NCBI RefSeq assembly: GCF_000189635.1
Contig: NW_002476167.1
Coordinates: forward strand, 1 to 64,000
From: Tetrahymena thermophila SB210
Taxonomy: Eukaryota; Ciliophora; Oligohymenophorea; Hymenostomatida; Tetrahymenidae
Reading direction: 5' to 3'
Length of the DNA: 64,000 nucleotides
This document shows, in pieces, positions 27,101 through 40,037 of the stretch (positions within the stretch are counted from its first letter, which is position 1; each line of letters starts with the position of its first letter). Position numbers and translations under genes: made by a program. The notes under the pieces are model-generated. The model did no database searches, was not told the origin of the DNA, and saw only the letters and a program-made list of their open reading frames with translations.

Positions 27101-28759
27101 TACGTCTGCCCATGTTGTTGTTTAATAATAAATAAGCAACGGATGATAAAAAACCTAAATTAGTTAATAATTTATGAATTTGAAATTATATATTCAATTA
27201 ATATCTATCTAAAAAAACAATTACTGTTGCATCGAATTCATGAAATAATACTGTATAAGAATTTTCACTTAAATAAGAGTTAAATATGTTTACTATATTT
27301 TGCATTTTAAAAATGATAGCACCTACAGAATAAAACTAATAATCTTTTAAAATTTAGGTAGAAATACTCATTTATAATGCTCCTGTTAATGCGTCATTAT
27401 AAGGCTAATAGATAAACATACCTATTTTGTGAATATGTTGATAATATAAATTTATTAACTTAATTTTTTTATTTTTAATACAAGAAAAACTGTTAAACTA
27501 AGCACCCTAATAAAATAACTGAGCGCTCATTAAAAATGAGCAAAAATCATCACAAATTAATTTAATTTTTTTATAATAAAATCCATATATAAATTTGGCA
27601 TTTAATATATTTTGGGTATTATTTTTGGTCTCTTATTAAGTTAGGTGTACATACAGTTTAGATAATTTTGAATATACTTTTTTTTAAATAAAAATATAAT
27701 TTTACCTTCATTTTATTTAGCATATTAATACCAAAATCTACATCTTGGATCATATGGTTCTATATATTATGTTCCTTCACAAGTATAGTAGGTAGATTAT
27801 GTATAATTGTACAATCTTTTCATTAAATAAAAATAATTCTAAATCAAACTATTTCATTTTTATTTATGTGATTTTACACGGAAGGATTGACTGTATATGT
27901 TGCAGTTGTATCTGCATCATGAATACTATTTATTTAAATTATTCCGCTTTATTATGCTGCTAAAAAAGCTGCTCTACCATAAAAAGATAAGTCTTAGTTC
28001 TAATACAAATTTATTAAAAAAGTTAAAATTTTAAAAAGTTTTGCTTATTTAAAATAATTTTTGAATACCATTTTGATGAAATATTGTTATTCAGGTGGAA
28101 GAAGATCGTATTTGAATATCGATCTCACAAAATAAAGCTGTGTATAGAAAATACTTCTATTAATCTAATCATATACATTTTGTGGACATTAGTTTAGCAT
28201 GTACTCTCTATATGAGCATAATAGGTATGTTGTTTGATGGTTATCTATTTTAGATGTTTTAGATTAAAAAAATCTTAAATTTAAATTTAAATTTTACATA
28301 ACATTTAACCAGACTAGTAGTTATTTAACATATTTTTGATCACAACCATGTGAAGTTCCAGCTTTTATTAGTAAAAGTAGGTTCAAAAATTCAATCATAC
28401 AAATTATGAATAAAAATAATTTAAGAATAAAAAATACTTAGTTAAAGCTATACTCTAACAGGATTTACTATGAATATATAGAATTGTATAGTACTTGCTT
28501 TTATGTTTACTCAACCCAATTAGCACTATCAAATTACCTATTTTTATTGTATTAATAATTATTAGATTTAATATTCATTAATAGATGATAATTATGAAAG
28601 CTAGCTCTAAAAATTAATATAAATTTTAGTTTTATTATGTTTTTACCATTGATTTAGGGCTTACCATAAGAGCTAATAAAATATGCTCAATACAACCCCA
28701 ACTCCTAAAATAATAGGTAGAGATACTGTTAAAATTAACCTGAAAATTAAATACTTCAT
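24145..28759 (-). CDS. Receptor array gene 1: Cache / HAMP-like / TPR / vWA-like protein, frame-shifted near the end
   Basis: ATG is at 28759. Exons follow the same plan as the gene at 40038-44745: short exons for an extracellular sensor, then one long exon from 26787. The N-terminal anchor (FRLILTVSLPIILGVGVVLS) is followed by a Cache-type sensor with the signature IEPYDPRCRFWYQYA near 27740. The second membrane helix (about 26600-26680) leads into FLVFQIQNPIEMLIIFLEKS, HAMP-like. TPR-like helices (RCYYNLGLVSLLNQNYSISQ) follow, then a vWA-like domain. Relative to its paralogues the gene has an extra 2 bp (AC) near 24752, within the vWA-like part. Beyond it the paralogous frame continues open to TGA at 24145-24147, whereas the uncorrected frame stops near 24525. 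It is either a recent pseudogene, a C-terminally altered receptor, or a sequencing indel. The sensor half is near-identical to array gene 2. Confidence 0.72.
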
Positions 28760-29402
28760 TGCTGTAAATTAGCAATGTTTATTTGTTTTTACTTCTACTT
28801 TTATGATTTTACAATTTACTGAAAGAATAGTTTAAATAATTAGGATAGTAAAAGAAATTTATTTAATTTATATATTTAATTTATTAATTTTTGGCAGTAA
28901 AATTTATCACTGCTTGATGACTTTAAAATGAATAGAGTAAAAGAAAATAATATTTTAATATTAACACAAAATAAATTAATGATGAAGGTAATTAAATAAT
29001 TTAATACAGAATTGCTTAAAATTTTGTATGCTTTCGTCTGATTAAATTTTAAATAAAAAATAAATTTTTTAAAATTTAATTAAATAACTAATTGCTAAAG
29101 TAAAACTAATTTGTTAATTTTATTGTGATTACTAAAAATAAATAAATAATTTTTTTTGAAATTAATTTACTAATTAAAAGAATCCTTTTTTAGATTATTT
29201 TTTTTTAAATTTTTAATTTTAATATTATTTCTTTTTTTTATTTTATCTTTAAAAGAATAAATTAATTAAAGTTAAATAATTATGTATTTTCTACTAATTC
29301 ATAAAAATGAAAAAATTTACAATTATTTTAAAACCAAAATTAATTAATGATTAAAATGAATTTAATCTATAAAATTCTTTCTTTTCTTTAAAAAAAAACT
29401 GC
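28760..29402. other. Spacer between receptor array genes 1 and 2
   Basis: About 640 bp of very AT-rich DNA with no frame. Part of it (about 29095-29170) recurs at 34745-34825 in the next spacer, so the tandem duplication unit includes gene plus spacer. Confidence 0.6.
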
Positions 29403-32400
29403 TCAAAAGTTATAAAGAATAGATAAAAATTCTTATCCTTCATTTAGATGATCTTCTTTCCTCAACTGTATTAATTTACTAACTATTTAATTCTCATTTT
29501 CCAAAGGCTCATATGAAATGAAAGGAGAGTTAAATTCTTTTTTATTATTTTAGCTTGTCGATTCCTTCAAGTGATAAACTATTGGTTTTTAATTATTTAT
29601 TATTTTTTAAAAGTTATTTAATCTCTAACTTAACTTAGCATGATCATTTTCTTAGTTATTAGATAAAAGTAAAATTACTTTTTTAATTTCATTTGTTAAA
29701 AATTTCTGGTTACTCCTTTCATTAATATTGTTTTAAATTACTTTTGAGTCAAAATATTATTATTTCAAAGATACTAAATGATCAAGTCGTCTGAAATCAT
29801 TTATAAATTATAATGATTAAAATAGGGCTTCTTACCAACTAAGCTAGGTCTTCATTTTATCATTAATGATTGTTCTTTCAATATCTTTTAAAGAGTCTAT
29901 AATGACATTCCAATCCTAGCTGCATTAGATCACCGTATATGATATAAAAATGTCAATTTCCGAATGATAAATTAGGATCTAAATCCTATCTTATTCTTCA
30001 AATAAGTTGGTTTTTTAAATATTTTAAAGAATGCTTTCAATTGTATAGTTCTCTTTGCAGTAATCCAATTAAGCAACAATAGTTAAATCTATTGGTGTTT
30101 TTTTGTTGTAAAAGAACTATTTTTGAGTTTCAAATACCAAACTTTTGAAAGGTATATCATTAATTGCTTATTTCATGTGAATTATGAGCTTTTTTCTTAA
30201 TTAAGGACTGTAATGACTACCTTCCTCTATGCTTTAAGTAAATAACTCAAATGCTTCAATATTATTATTTTTACTTTATTCAATTAGCCCTAACAAAAAT
30301 AGCTATCTACTTTTTTGGATTTCAAGAATTTATTTATAAGTATTTACAGAAGAAATATAGCTTGGTTCGCTCATTATATTATCTTAATATTTTTAATTAT
30401 TCATTATTTGATTTACTTTTTCAATTAACTTGTAAAAAATTTTATTATTATTTTATCTTAAAAATATGAATATCTCTATAATTTCTTAGTACAAATGTAT
30501 TTTGCAGATATCTGAAAAACTCAATTAATTGTTTTCAACAAATTTCAAGACAATTTTAAATGTGTTTAAAGATTAATTTAATAATTAAAGGGTTTCATTA
30601 GAGCTGCTTCTTTACTATATTCTTTATATGTCATGATTATGTTTAAAAAAATTTCTATTAAGCAAACTAGATGACTCATTAGTTTCATTTTAATCAAGGT
30701 AGTAAAATGATAAAGCTTACTATTTCAAACAATATGCTTTTGAAAATATTTTCTTTGTCAATATTTAAAGTTAATTTTCATAATTATTTTAAGATTTATT
30801 GAATATTTTATAGTTTTCAATACCTTGGTAATCGATCCCTATAGTCTCCAAGCTGAGCTCAATAGCAGATTCGAAATATTCTTATGCTAAATAGTAATTT
30901 TTGTTTAGAAGAGATGCAAGACCTAAATTATAATAACATCTCCATAATCCAATTTAGTTTTTTAATTGCTAAAATGTAGACTTTGCCTTACTAAAATGAA
31001 AAAGAGATTTTGTAAAATCCTCTGAATTATAGTTTTAAGCATCTATCGAATAGTTGATAAGATTTTCAAGGTCTTGAAAAGTTTATTTAATAATTTTCAT
31101 TTCCAAAAATAAAGGCTTTAGCCCTTTCAGAATTTGATTTTTATTATCTTGTTTTAATTTAATAAACTCATCACTTTGGAAAGAAGTAGTGCTTTCTTCT
31201 GTTGTTAATTTAGCTGTACTGGTAATAATTTGTAAATTTTCTTTATTGAGATGATTTTATCCAAAGGAAATAGACTAAACTTATTTTAATTACTTTTATT
31301 AAATATTGAGATATGTTATATCAAAACTTATAGGAATTTTTGGGGACTATGAATAATTTTTAGTGAATTGAATATCAGATTTCAAGGTATCATCACATTT
31401 ATCTAATTCTTTTAATTATTAAAATGAGAATTCTTTCGTTTGAAAATTAAAAGACTGTTAATTTTAAAGTAGCAAAGATGAATTATCCTACTTGTAAAAT
31501 TAGTTTTAAATCTAATTCTTATTTTTACTAGTTGATATTAAAATATTATTATTGTTCGATAAGAGCATTTAATTTGAAGTTTTTTTGTTATTATTTTTTT
31601 AAAATATGCTATTCTTTTTATTTTGATAGATTTTCTTTTATTTGTTTTATTCTTAATTTGGTTCAGTTATATTTATTTTACCAAAATTTTGATACGTTAA
31701 TTATTCTTAATAGCTTTTCTTTAAAAATAAAATTAGGAGCTTGATAGGCTTTTAAATTTAATAAACCAAAAAAACACCATAATTAATTAAAAATACAAGT
31801 ATGATTATACTCAGAATAACAAAACCTACTATTAAATAAAATCTAAAAAGTTGTATATCTAAAAGATTAAACAATTTCAATTAATCAGTCTGATCTGTTA
31901 TAACTTTAGCAATCAATAAAATTGCAAATGAGTATGGCTTTTAATTATTATATCCTTTAAGCTTGCTTTTTATCGGAAAAACGACACTTATTCTATTAAA
32001 AAAATAATTTAATATATAAAAAAATAATTTTAGTATGCTATTTTTAATTTAAAAATTTTAAAATAAATTAGAAAGGTAGGTTTTATTAAAAAATAATCTA
32101 TTAATAAAACTCATAATAGTGAGTTGCCTAGATATTAGAGTTAAATTAATTCAAATATATTTTATTTAAGGATTTTATCATATTTTACAATAATTTCAAA
32201 ATCCTAAAGCATATTTTTCTGAATTTTAAGAAGAAGATAAAATATTTTTTAAATTTAATCTTTGTAGTTTTTTTAGATTGAATTAACTACTAATTTATTT
32301 TTTTTGCAATAAAACTTTTTTCACATTAATTTTTGTAAAGACTAAGGCANNNNNNNNNNNNNNNNNNNNNNNNNNNNNNNNNNNNNNNNNNNNNNNNNNN

Positions 32401-34433
32401 NNNNNNNNNNNNNNNNNNNNNNNNNNNNNNNNNNNNNNNNNNNNNNNNNTATTATTATTATTATAGTATATAATTTAAAAATATTTATTAATTTATTATT
32501 ATTATTATTATAGTATATAATTTAAATATGAAAATAAAGAACCAATCAATAATAAAATTTAAATAATTTTACTATTTTTATCCAAATCTTTCCCAACTTG
32601 AGTAAAGCTAATCCAAATTTGTTTTACTTTCAATCTAATAGTTTCCAGTTTTAATGAATTATATAGTCTAGTTTAATTTAATCATAAATTACTATTTTTA
32701 AGATATGCATATATCCATCTCTTCATTAGAATTATTGCATAATTAATTAATATTTAAAAATTCTACGTCTGCCCATGTTGTTATTTAATAATATATAAGC
32801 AACGGATGATAAAATACCTAAATATTTAATGATTTATGAAATATAAATTATATATTCAATTAATATTTAACTAAAAAACAATTACTGTTGCATTGAATTC
32901 ATGAAATAATACTGTATAAGAATTTTCACTTAAATAAGAGTTAAATATGTTTACTATATTTTGCATTTTCAAAATGATAGTACTTACAGAATAAAACTAT
33001 GAATCTTTTAAAATTTACGTAGATAAACTCGTTTATAATGCTCCTGTTAATGCATCATTATAAGGCTAATAGATAAACATACCTATTATGAGAATAAGAT
33101 TTTAATATAAATTATTAATTTATTAATTAATTAATTAAATAAGTTAACTTAATTTTTTTATTTTTAATACAAGAAAACAAATTGTTAAACTAAATACCCT
33201 TATAAATTAACTAAGATCTCGTTAAAAATGGGAAAAAATAAATAAATAAATTATCACAAATTTAAATTTTTTATAATAAAATCTATCTAAAAACAAACTG
33301 GGCACATATTATGTATGTACAGCTTAGATAAGTTGAATGTGCTTTGTTTTTAAAATAAAAATATAATTTTACCTTCATTTTATTATGCATATTAATACCA
33401 TTATCTGCATCTTGGATCATATGGCTCTATATATTATGTTCCTTCACAAGTATAATAGGTAGATGATGTATAATTATACAATCTTTTCATTAAATAAATA
33501 AATAATTCTAAATCAAATTATTGGTTTTTAATGTTGTTTTACACAGATGGATTGACTGTATAAGCTGCAGTTGTATCTGCATCGTGAATACTACTTATTT
33601 AAATAATACCACTTTTTTATGCTGCTAAAAAAGCTGCTCTACTATAAAAAGATAAGTCTTAGTTCTAATACAAATTTGGTTAAAAATGTTTAATTTTTAA
33701 AAGTTTTGTTTATTTTAATTCATTTTTAAATACCATTTTGATGAAATATTGCTATTCAGGTGGAAGAAGATCATATTTAAATATAGATCTCACATAATAA
33801 AGCTGAGCATAGAAAATACTTCTATTAATTTAATCATATACTATTTTTGGACATTAGTTTAGCATGTACTCTCTATAGGAGCATAATAAGTATGTTGTTT
33901 GATGATTATCTATTTTTATATATTTTAGATTATGAAAAGCTTAAATTTATTTTAAAAATTTCACATATCATTTAGCCAGACTAGTAGCGATTTAACATAC
34001 CTTTAATAACAACCATGTGAAGTTCCAGCTTTTATTAATAAAAGTAGGATCAAAAATTTAGTCATGCATATTCTGAATAAAAATAATTTAAGAACTAAAA
34101 ATTACTTAGTTAAAACTATACTCTAACAGGATTTACTACGAATATATAGAATTATATAGTAGCTACTTTTATGTTTATTAAGCCCAATTAATACTATCTA
34201 ATTCCCTATTTTTTTTTGTATTTATTACATTTAATATTCATTTTTAATTAATTTAATGGATGATAATTTTGAAAGCTAGCTCTAAGGGTGATATAAATTT
34301 TAATTTTATTATGTTTTTACCATTGATTTAGGGCTTTCCATAAGAGTAAATAAAATATGTTGAATACAATCCCAACTCCTAAGATAATAGGTAGCGAAAC
34401 AGTTAAAATTAACCTGAAAATTACTAATTTCAT
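29403..34433 (-). CDS. Receptor array gene 2: Cache / HAMP-like / TPR / vWA-like receptor (mosaic)
   Basis: ATG at 34433 opens MKLVIFRLILTVSLP. The sensor exons occupy about 32590-34433 and contain the Cache signature region near 33400. The single long cytoplasmic exon is 31992-29403; I checked its frame codon by codon and it is open to TGA. It encodes the end of the sensor, a membrane helix, the HAMP-like FLVYQIQKPIKLLILFLKKS, a polar linker, TPR-like repeats around 31100-30850 and a vWA-like domain (DRIQILIYHSEIDIFI) near 29960. The intron between sensor and cytoplasmic exon is unusually long, contains a 100-N gap and a short direct repeat. The sensor exons are near-identical to gene 1 while the cytoplasmic exon is near-identical to gene 3. 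Predicted role: membrane receptor for small extracellular molecules; ligand unknown. Confidence 0.75.
32350..32449. other. Assembly gap (100 N) in an intron
   Basis: One hundred N characters lie in the intron between the sensor exons and the cytoplasmic exon of array gene 2. This is where its similarity switches from gene 1 to gene 3, so a collapsed or misjoined assembly must be considered. Confidence 1.
32450..32527. repeat. Short direct repeat at gap edge
   Basis: A TATTATTATT...TATAGTATATAATTT block occurs twice next to the N gap (about 32450-32478 and 32500-32527). Low-complexity and non-coding. Confidence 0.7.
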
Positions 34434-35007
34434 TGATATAAATTAATAATTTTTTTACTTCTACTTTTTTTATTTTAAAATTTACTGAAATAATAGTAAA
34501 AAAATTAGAGTAGTAAATGAAATTTAATTCAAATTTTTTATACATTTAATTTATTAATTTTTTGGTAGTAAAATTTATCACTGATTAAATTATGTAAAAG
34601 AAAATATTTTTTTTATATTAATGTAAAATAATATTTTATTAAGGCAATTAAATAAGTTAAGACTAAACATTTTGTTTTATATCTGATTAAATTTTTAATA
34701 AAAAGAAGCAATAAATTTTAAAATTTAATTAAATAACCAATTACTAATGAAAGACTAATTTGTTAATCATATTTTATATTGTGATAACTAAAAATAAATA
34801 AATAATTTTTTTTGAAATTAATTTACCAATTAAAATAATCCTTTAAATAAATTTTATTTTTAATATTAATATTATTTCTTATTTTTATGTTTTCTTGATA
34901 AAATAAATTTATTAAAAAGTAAAAGTTTACAATTTTTGAAATCAAAATTAATAAATTATTAAACTGAATTTAAATATAAAATTCTTTCTTTTCTTATAAA
35001 AAACTGC
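34434..35007. other. Spacer between receptor array genes 2 and 3
   Basis: About 570 bp, AT-rich, sharing a segment with the spacer at 28760-29402. No gene seen. Confidence 0.6.
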
Positions 35008-38000
35008 TCAAAAATTATAAAGAATGGATATAAATTCTTATCCTTCATTTAGATGATCTTCTTTCCTCAACTGTATTAATTTACTAACTATTTAATTCTC
35101 ATTTTCCAAAGGCTCATATGAAATGAAAGGAGAGTTAAATTCTTTTTTATTATTTTAGCTTGTCGATTCCTTCAAGTGATAAACTATTGGTTTTTAATTA
35201 TTTATTATTTTTTAAAAGTTTTTTTAATCCTGACTTAGTTTAGCATGATCATTTTCTTATTTATTTGAAAAAAGTAAAATTACTTTTTTAATTTCATTTG
35301 TTAAAAAATTTTGGTGACTCCTTTCATTAATATTATTTTAAATTGCTCTTTGATTTTAGTCAAAATATTATTTCAAAGATACTAAATCATCTGGTCTTAA
35401 ATCATTTATAAATTATAATGATTAAAATAGGGCTTCTTACCAACTAAGCTAGGTCTTCATTTTATCATTAATGATTATTCTTTCAATATCTTTTAAAGAA
35501 TCTATAATGACATTCCAATCCTAGCTGCATTAGATCACTGTATATGATATAAAAATGTCAATTTCTGAATGATAAATTAGGATCTAAATCCTATCTTATT
35601 CTTCAAATAAGTTGGTTTTTTAAATATTTTAAAGAATGCTTTCAATTGTATAGTTCTCTTTGCAGTAATCCAATTAAGTAACAATAGTTAAATCTATTGG
35701 TGTTTTTTTATTTTAAAAAAACGATTTTTGTGCTTCAAATACCATATTTTTGAAAGGTATGTCATTTATATCATTAATAATTTATCTCAAGTGATATTTG
35801 AGCTTTTTTCTTAAATTAGGACTATAATGACTACCTTCCTCTATGCTTTAAGTAAATAACTCAAATGCTTCAATATTATTATTTTTACTTTATTCAATTA
35901 GCCCTAACAAAAATAGCTATCTACTTTTTTGGATTTCAATAATTTATTTATAAGTATTTACATATGAAATATAGCTTGGTTCGCTCATTATATTATCTTA
36001 ATATTTTTAATTATTCATTATTTGATTTACTTTTTCAATTAACTTGTAAAAAATTTTATTATTATTTTATCTTAAAAATATGTATATCTCAATCATTTCT
36101 TAGTACAAATGTATTTTGCAGATATCTGAAAAACTCGATTAATTATTTTCAACAAATCTCAAAACGATTCCAAATGTGTTTAAAGATTAATTTATTAATT
36201 AAACTATTACATTAGAGCTGTTTCTTTACTATATTCTTTATATGTCATGATTATGTTTAAAAAAATTTCTATTAAGCAAACTAAATGATACAAAATTTTC
36301 ATTTTAATCATTGTAGTAAAATGACAAAGCTTACTATTTCAGGCAGTATGCTTTTGAAAATATTTTCTTTGTTAATATTTAAAGTTGTTTTACATAATTA
36401 TTTTAAGATTTATTGAAAATTTTAAAGTTTGTAAGATCTTAATAATTGATCCCGATTGTCTCAAAGCTCAGCTAAATTGCAGATTCAAAATATTCTTATC
36501 CTAATTAGTAATTATTATTTAGAAGAGATGCAAGACCTAAGTTATAATAGCATCTACACAATCCAATTTAGTTTTTTAATTACTAAAATGTAGACTTTGC
36601 CTTACTAAAATGAAAAAGAGATTTTGTAAAATCCTCTGAATTATAGTTTTAAGCATCTATCGAATAGTTGATAAGACTTTCAAGATCTTGAAAAGTTTAT
36701 TTAATAATTTTCATTTCCAAAAACAAAGGCGTTAAACCTTACAGAATTTGATTTTTATTTTCTTCTTTTAATTTAATAAACTCATCATTTTGGATAGAAA
36801 AAGTGCTTTTTTCTGTTGTTATTTTAGGCGTGCTGATGACTTGTAAATTTTCTTTGTTAAGATGATTTTATCCAAAGGAAATAGATTAAACCTAATTTGA
36901 TTATTATTATTTAATATTGAGACATGTTATTTCAAAACTTGTGGGAATTTTTGGGGACTAAGAATTATTTTTAGTAAATTGAATATCAGATTTTTAGGTA
37001 TCATCACATTTATCAAATCCTTTAAATTATTGAAATGATAATTCTTTCGTTTAAAAATTAAAAGATGGTTAATTTTAAAGTAGCAAAGGTGGATTATCCT
37101 ACTTGTAAAATTAATCTTAAATATAATTTATATTTTTATAAGTAAATATTAAATTATTATTATTATTATTATTGTTTAATAAAGGCTTTTAATTTAAAGT
37201 TTTTTTGTTATTAATTTTTTAAAATATGCTACTCTTTTTATTTTATTAGATTTTCTTTTATTTATTCTATTCTATTTTTGATTCTGTTTTATTTATTTTA
37301 CTTAATTTCTGATGTGTTAATTATTCTTAATAGCTCTTCTTTAAAAATAAAATTAGGAGCTTGATAGGCTTTTAAATTTAATACACCAAAAAAACTCCAT
37401 AATTAATTATAAATAGTAGTATGATTATACTCAGAATAATAAAACCAACTATCAAATAAACTCTAAAAACTTTTGCATCTAAAAGGTTAAATAATTTCAA
37501 TTAATCAGTCTGATCTGTTATAACTTTTGCAATCAATAAAATTGCAAAAGAGTATGGCTTTTGGTTATTATATCCTTTAAGCTTGCTTTATATTGGAAAA
37601 ATCACACTTATTCTATTAATTTAATATGTTATTAAATAATTTTAGTTTAATTTTTTTTAATTTTCAAATTCTAAAATAAAATAAAAAGAAAGGAAGGAAA
37701 AACTAAAAATTAATTTAAAAAAAAATAATATTTTTTAATATTTAAGGAATAAATTTTCTATTTATTTTTACTCTTTTTATCCAAATCTCTCCCACCGTTA
37801 GAAAAGCTAATCCAAATTAACTTTATTTTCAATAGAGTATTCACCAGTTTTAATAAATGCAATAGTTTAATTAATTTAATTCAATAGTAACTGCTTTTAG
37901 GATAAGCAAAATGTCATAGTTTCTTAACTATCGTTGCAAAATTATTTTATGTTAAAAAATTCTACGTCTACCCAAGTCATAGGCACATTGAAAATATGTA

Positions 38001-39425
38001 AAGGATGATAAAAAACCTATTATTTAGTAAAGAGATTATTTATTTTAGAATGAAACTTAAAATAAAATAAAAATACTGAAATATCAAATTCATGAAATAG
38101 TACTGAATAGGAATTTCTACTAATTTATGCACCGTAAAGTTGCATTAAATTTTACATTATAAAAATTATACTTATAACTGAATAAAATTTTGAATCTTTA
38201 AGAATTTTTTGTGCTAGATTCATCTATAAAGTTCCTGATAGCGAGTCATTATATGGTTCATAAATAAATATACCTTATTTATATTAAAAATTAAAATGGC
38301 TTAATCTTTTAGTTTACTTATTGATAAATATAATATTGTTTTAATTAGCTTATTTTAATAATTTTTTCTACCTTCATTATTTTTTGCATATTAATACCAA
38401 AATCTACATCTTGGATCATATGGCTCTATAAATTATGTTCCTAGACAATCATAGTATTAAGAAAGCGTGTAATTATATAGGCTAACAGTAAGATTAAAAA
38501 TTATTTATTTATTTATTTTAAAAATATTTATTTAATTTTTACACTGAAGGAGATTCTGTCTTTATAGAAGTTTAATCTGAATTATGAAAATCAGTTATTT
38601 AGATTAAGCCATTAGTTTATGCTGCTAAATAAGCAGATCCACTGTAAAAAGATAAATCTGCAGTCTAATAATAATATAATATAATAAATAGTTTAAAAAT
38701 AAAATTATTTTTTTATAGTACCATTTTAATGAAAAATTGTTATTCAGGTGTAAGAAGATTATAATTAAACACTTCTCTCACAAAGTATAGTTATGCATAA
38801 AAAATACTTTAGTCAATCTAGTCATAAACATTATCTGGACATTAATCATGTAGAAACTCTCTAAAAGAGCAAAATGAATAGGTAGTATTATGATTATCTT
38901 TTTTAAAATGTTAAATAATGAAAAGGTAACTTGAAGAATACTTAAATATACATATAATTTAACCAGATAGATATTTATTTATTAATGCTTTCATGACTAC
39001 TGAATGTAATTCCAACTTTTATTCCAAAAAAATCATCAAAACTTATCATAATATATATTTTGTTCTACTTTAAATGAAATATAAAAAAATTACTTGATTG
39101 AAGCTATACTCTAATAAAACCTACTACGAATATACAGAATTAAAGAGAATTTGTTACTAATTTTTATTCATCCATGTAATGCTATCTGTCTCCCTTAAAA
39201 TTTGTATTTTATTAATGATTTACAAAAATGAAAAATCATTATAAATAAACTATTTTGATAGATGTATTTATAGCTAAAGCTTCGTTAATTTAAGTATTTG
39301 TGCTAACATTACCATTAATCAAGAGCTTGCCACATAAGTTTGTAAAAAATGATTGAAACAAATGCAACTCCTAGTATTATTGGTAACGATACTGTAACAA
39401 TTATTCTAAGAATTAACTATTTCAT
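35008..39425 (-). CDS. Receptor array gene 3: Cache / HAMP-like / TPR / vWA-like receptor
   Basis: ATG at 39425 (MKQLILRIIVTVSLPIILGV) gives an N-terminal membrane anchor. Sensor exons lie between about 37780 and 39425; the Cache signature block is near 38400. The long cytoplasmic exon, 37612-35008, was checked codon by codon and is open to TGA. It holds the final strand of the sensor, the second membrane helix, a HAMP-like segment (about 37350), a Q/N/S-rich linker, TPR-like helices near 36700-36480 and the vWA-like domain near 35580. Its cytoplasmic exon is almost identical to that of gene 2, but the sensor exons are clearly diverged from genes 1 and 2. That pattern suggests different ligand specificity with conserved downstream signalling. 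Confidence 0.76.
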
Positions 39426-40037
39426 ATTTATAAATCAAATAAGATTTTTATATCTACTTTTTATTCATTTAATTATTAATTAATTAATTATTAAAAAAAT
39501 CTAAACGATTAAAAGTAATTAATTGCAGCTTAACTTTTTGCTTTAAATTAATATGAATATTGTTCATTATTGATTTGATTGATTTACTTAAATTACTAGT
39601 TAGCACTGTTAAAAAAATAATAGGATGTATTTTTTTCTTGTTCAAATAAATGAAAGTATGACATAATGTAATCCCTCCACCAAAAAAACAATTATGGTGT
39701 ATATATGTAATAATATTTGGAAATTTTTTGGTAAGAAGTTTTTGATACAAAGAATTAATTTTTAATAATATATTTGAGGTTTAACAATAATTAATATTTT
39801 ATTATACTTTGAATTGAATTTTCTAAAGTATTTTTTATTTATTAAAATATTTTTAATTCAATTATATCTAATTTACAATCAAATTATATTAGAGATAAAG
39901 TAACCTTTTTATAGCATTTAAAATTTTAAATTATATAAATTATTGAATAGATTAAATATTAATAAATAAATTTATATCAAGTTTTATTTTATAATTAGAT
40001 ATCAACTTATTTTAAAAATTTAAAATACAAAATATAC
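39426..40037. other. Spacer between receptor array genes 3 and 4
   Basis: About 610 bp without a credible gene. A minus-strand frame at 39484-39750 exists but has no family match I recognise and lacks a counterpart in the other spacers. Confidence 0.5.

Noticed and set aside
30251-30469. Plus-strand open frame
   Set aside because: It lies opposite the long cytoplasmic exon of receptor gene 2, which is open for its full length on the minus strand and has paralogues. The plus frame is a shadow of hydrophobic antisense codons; the similar frame at 35964-36215 is the same shadow in gene 3.
39484-39750. 88-codon minus-strand frame in a spacer
   Set aside because: It has no counterpart in other spacers of the array, no signal or domain, and lies in low-complexity DNA.
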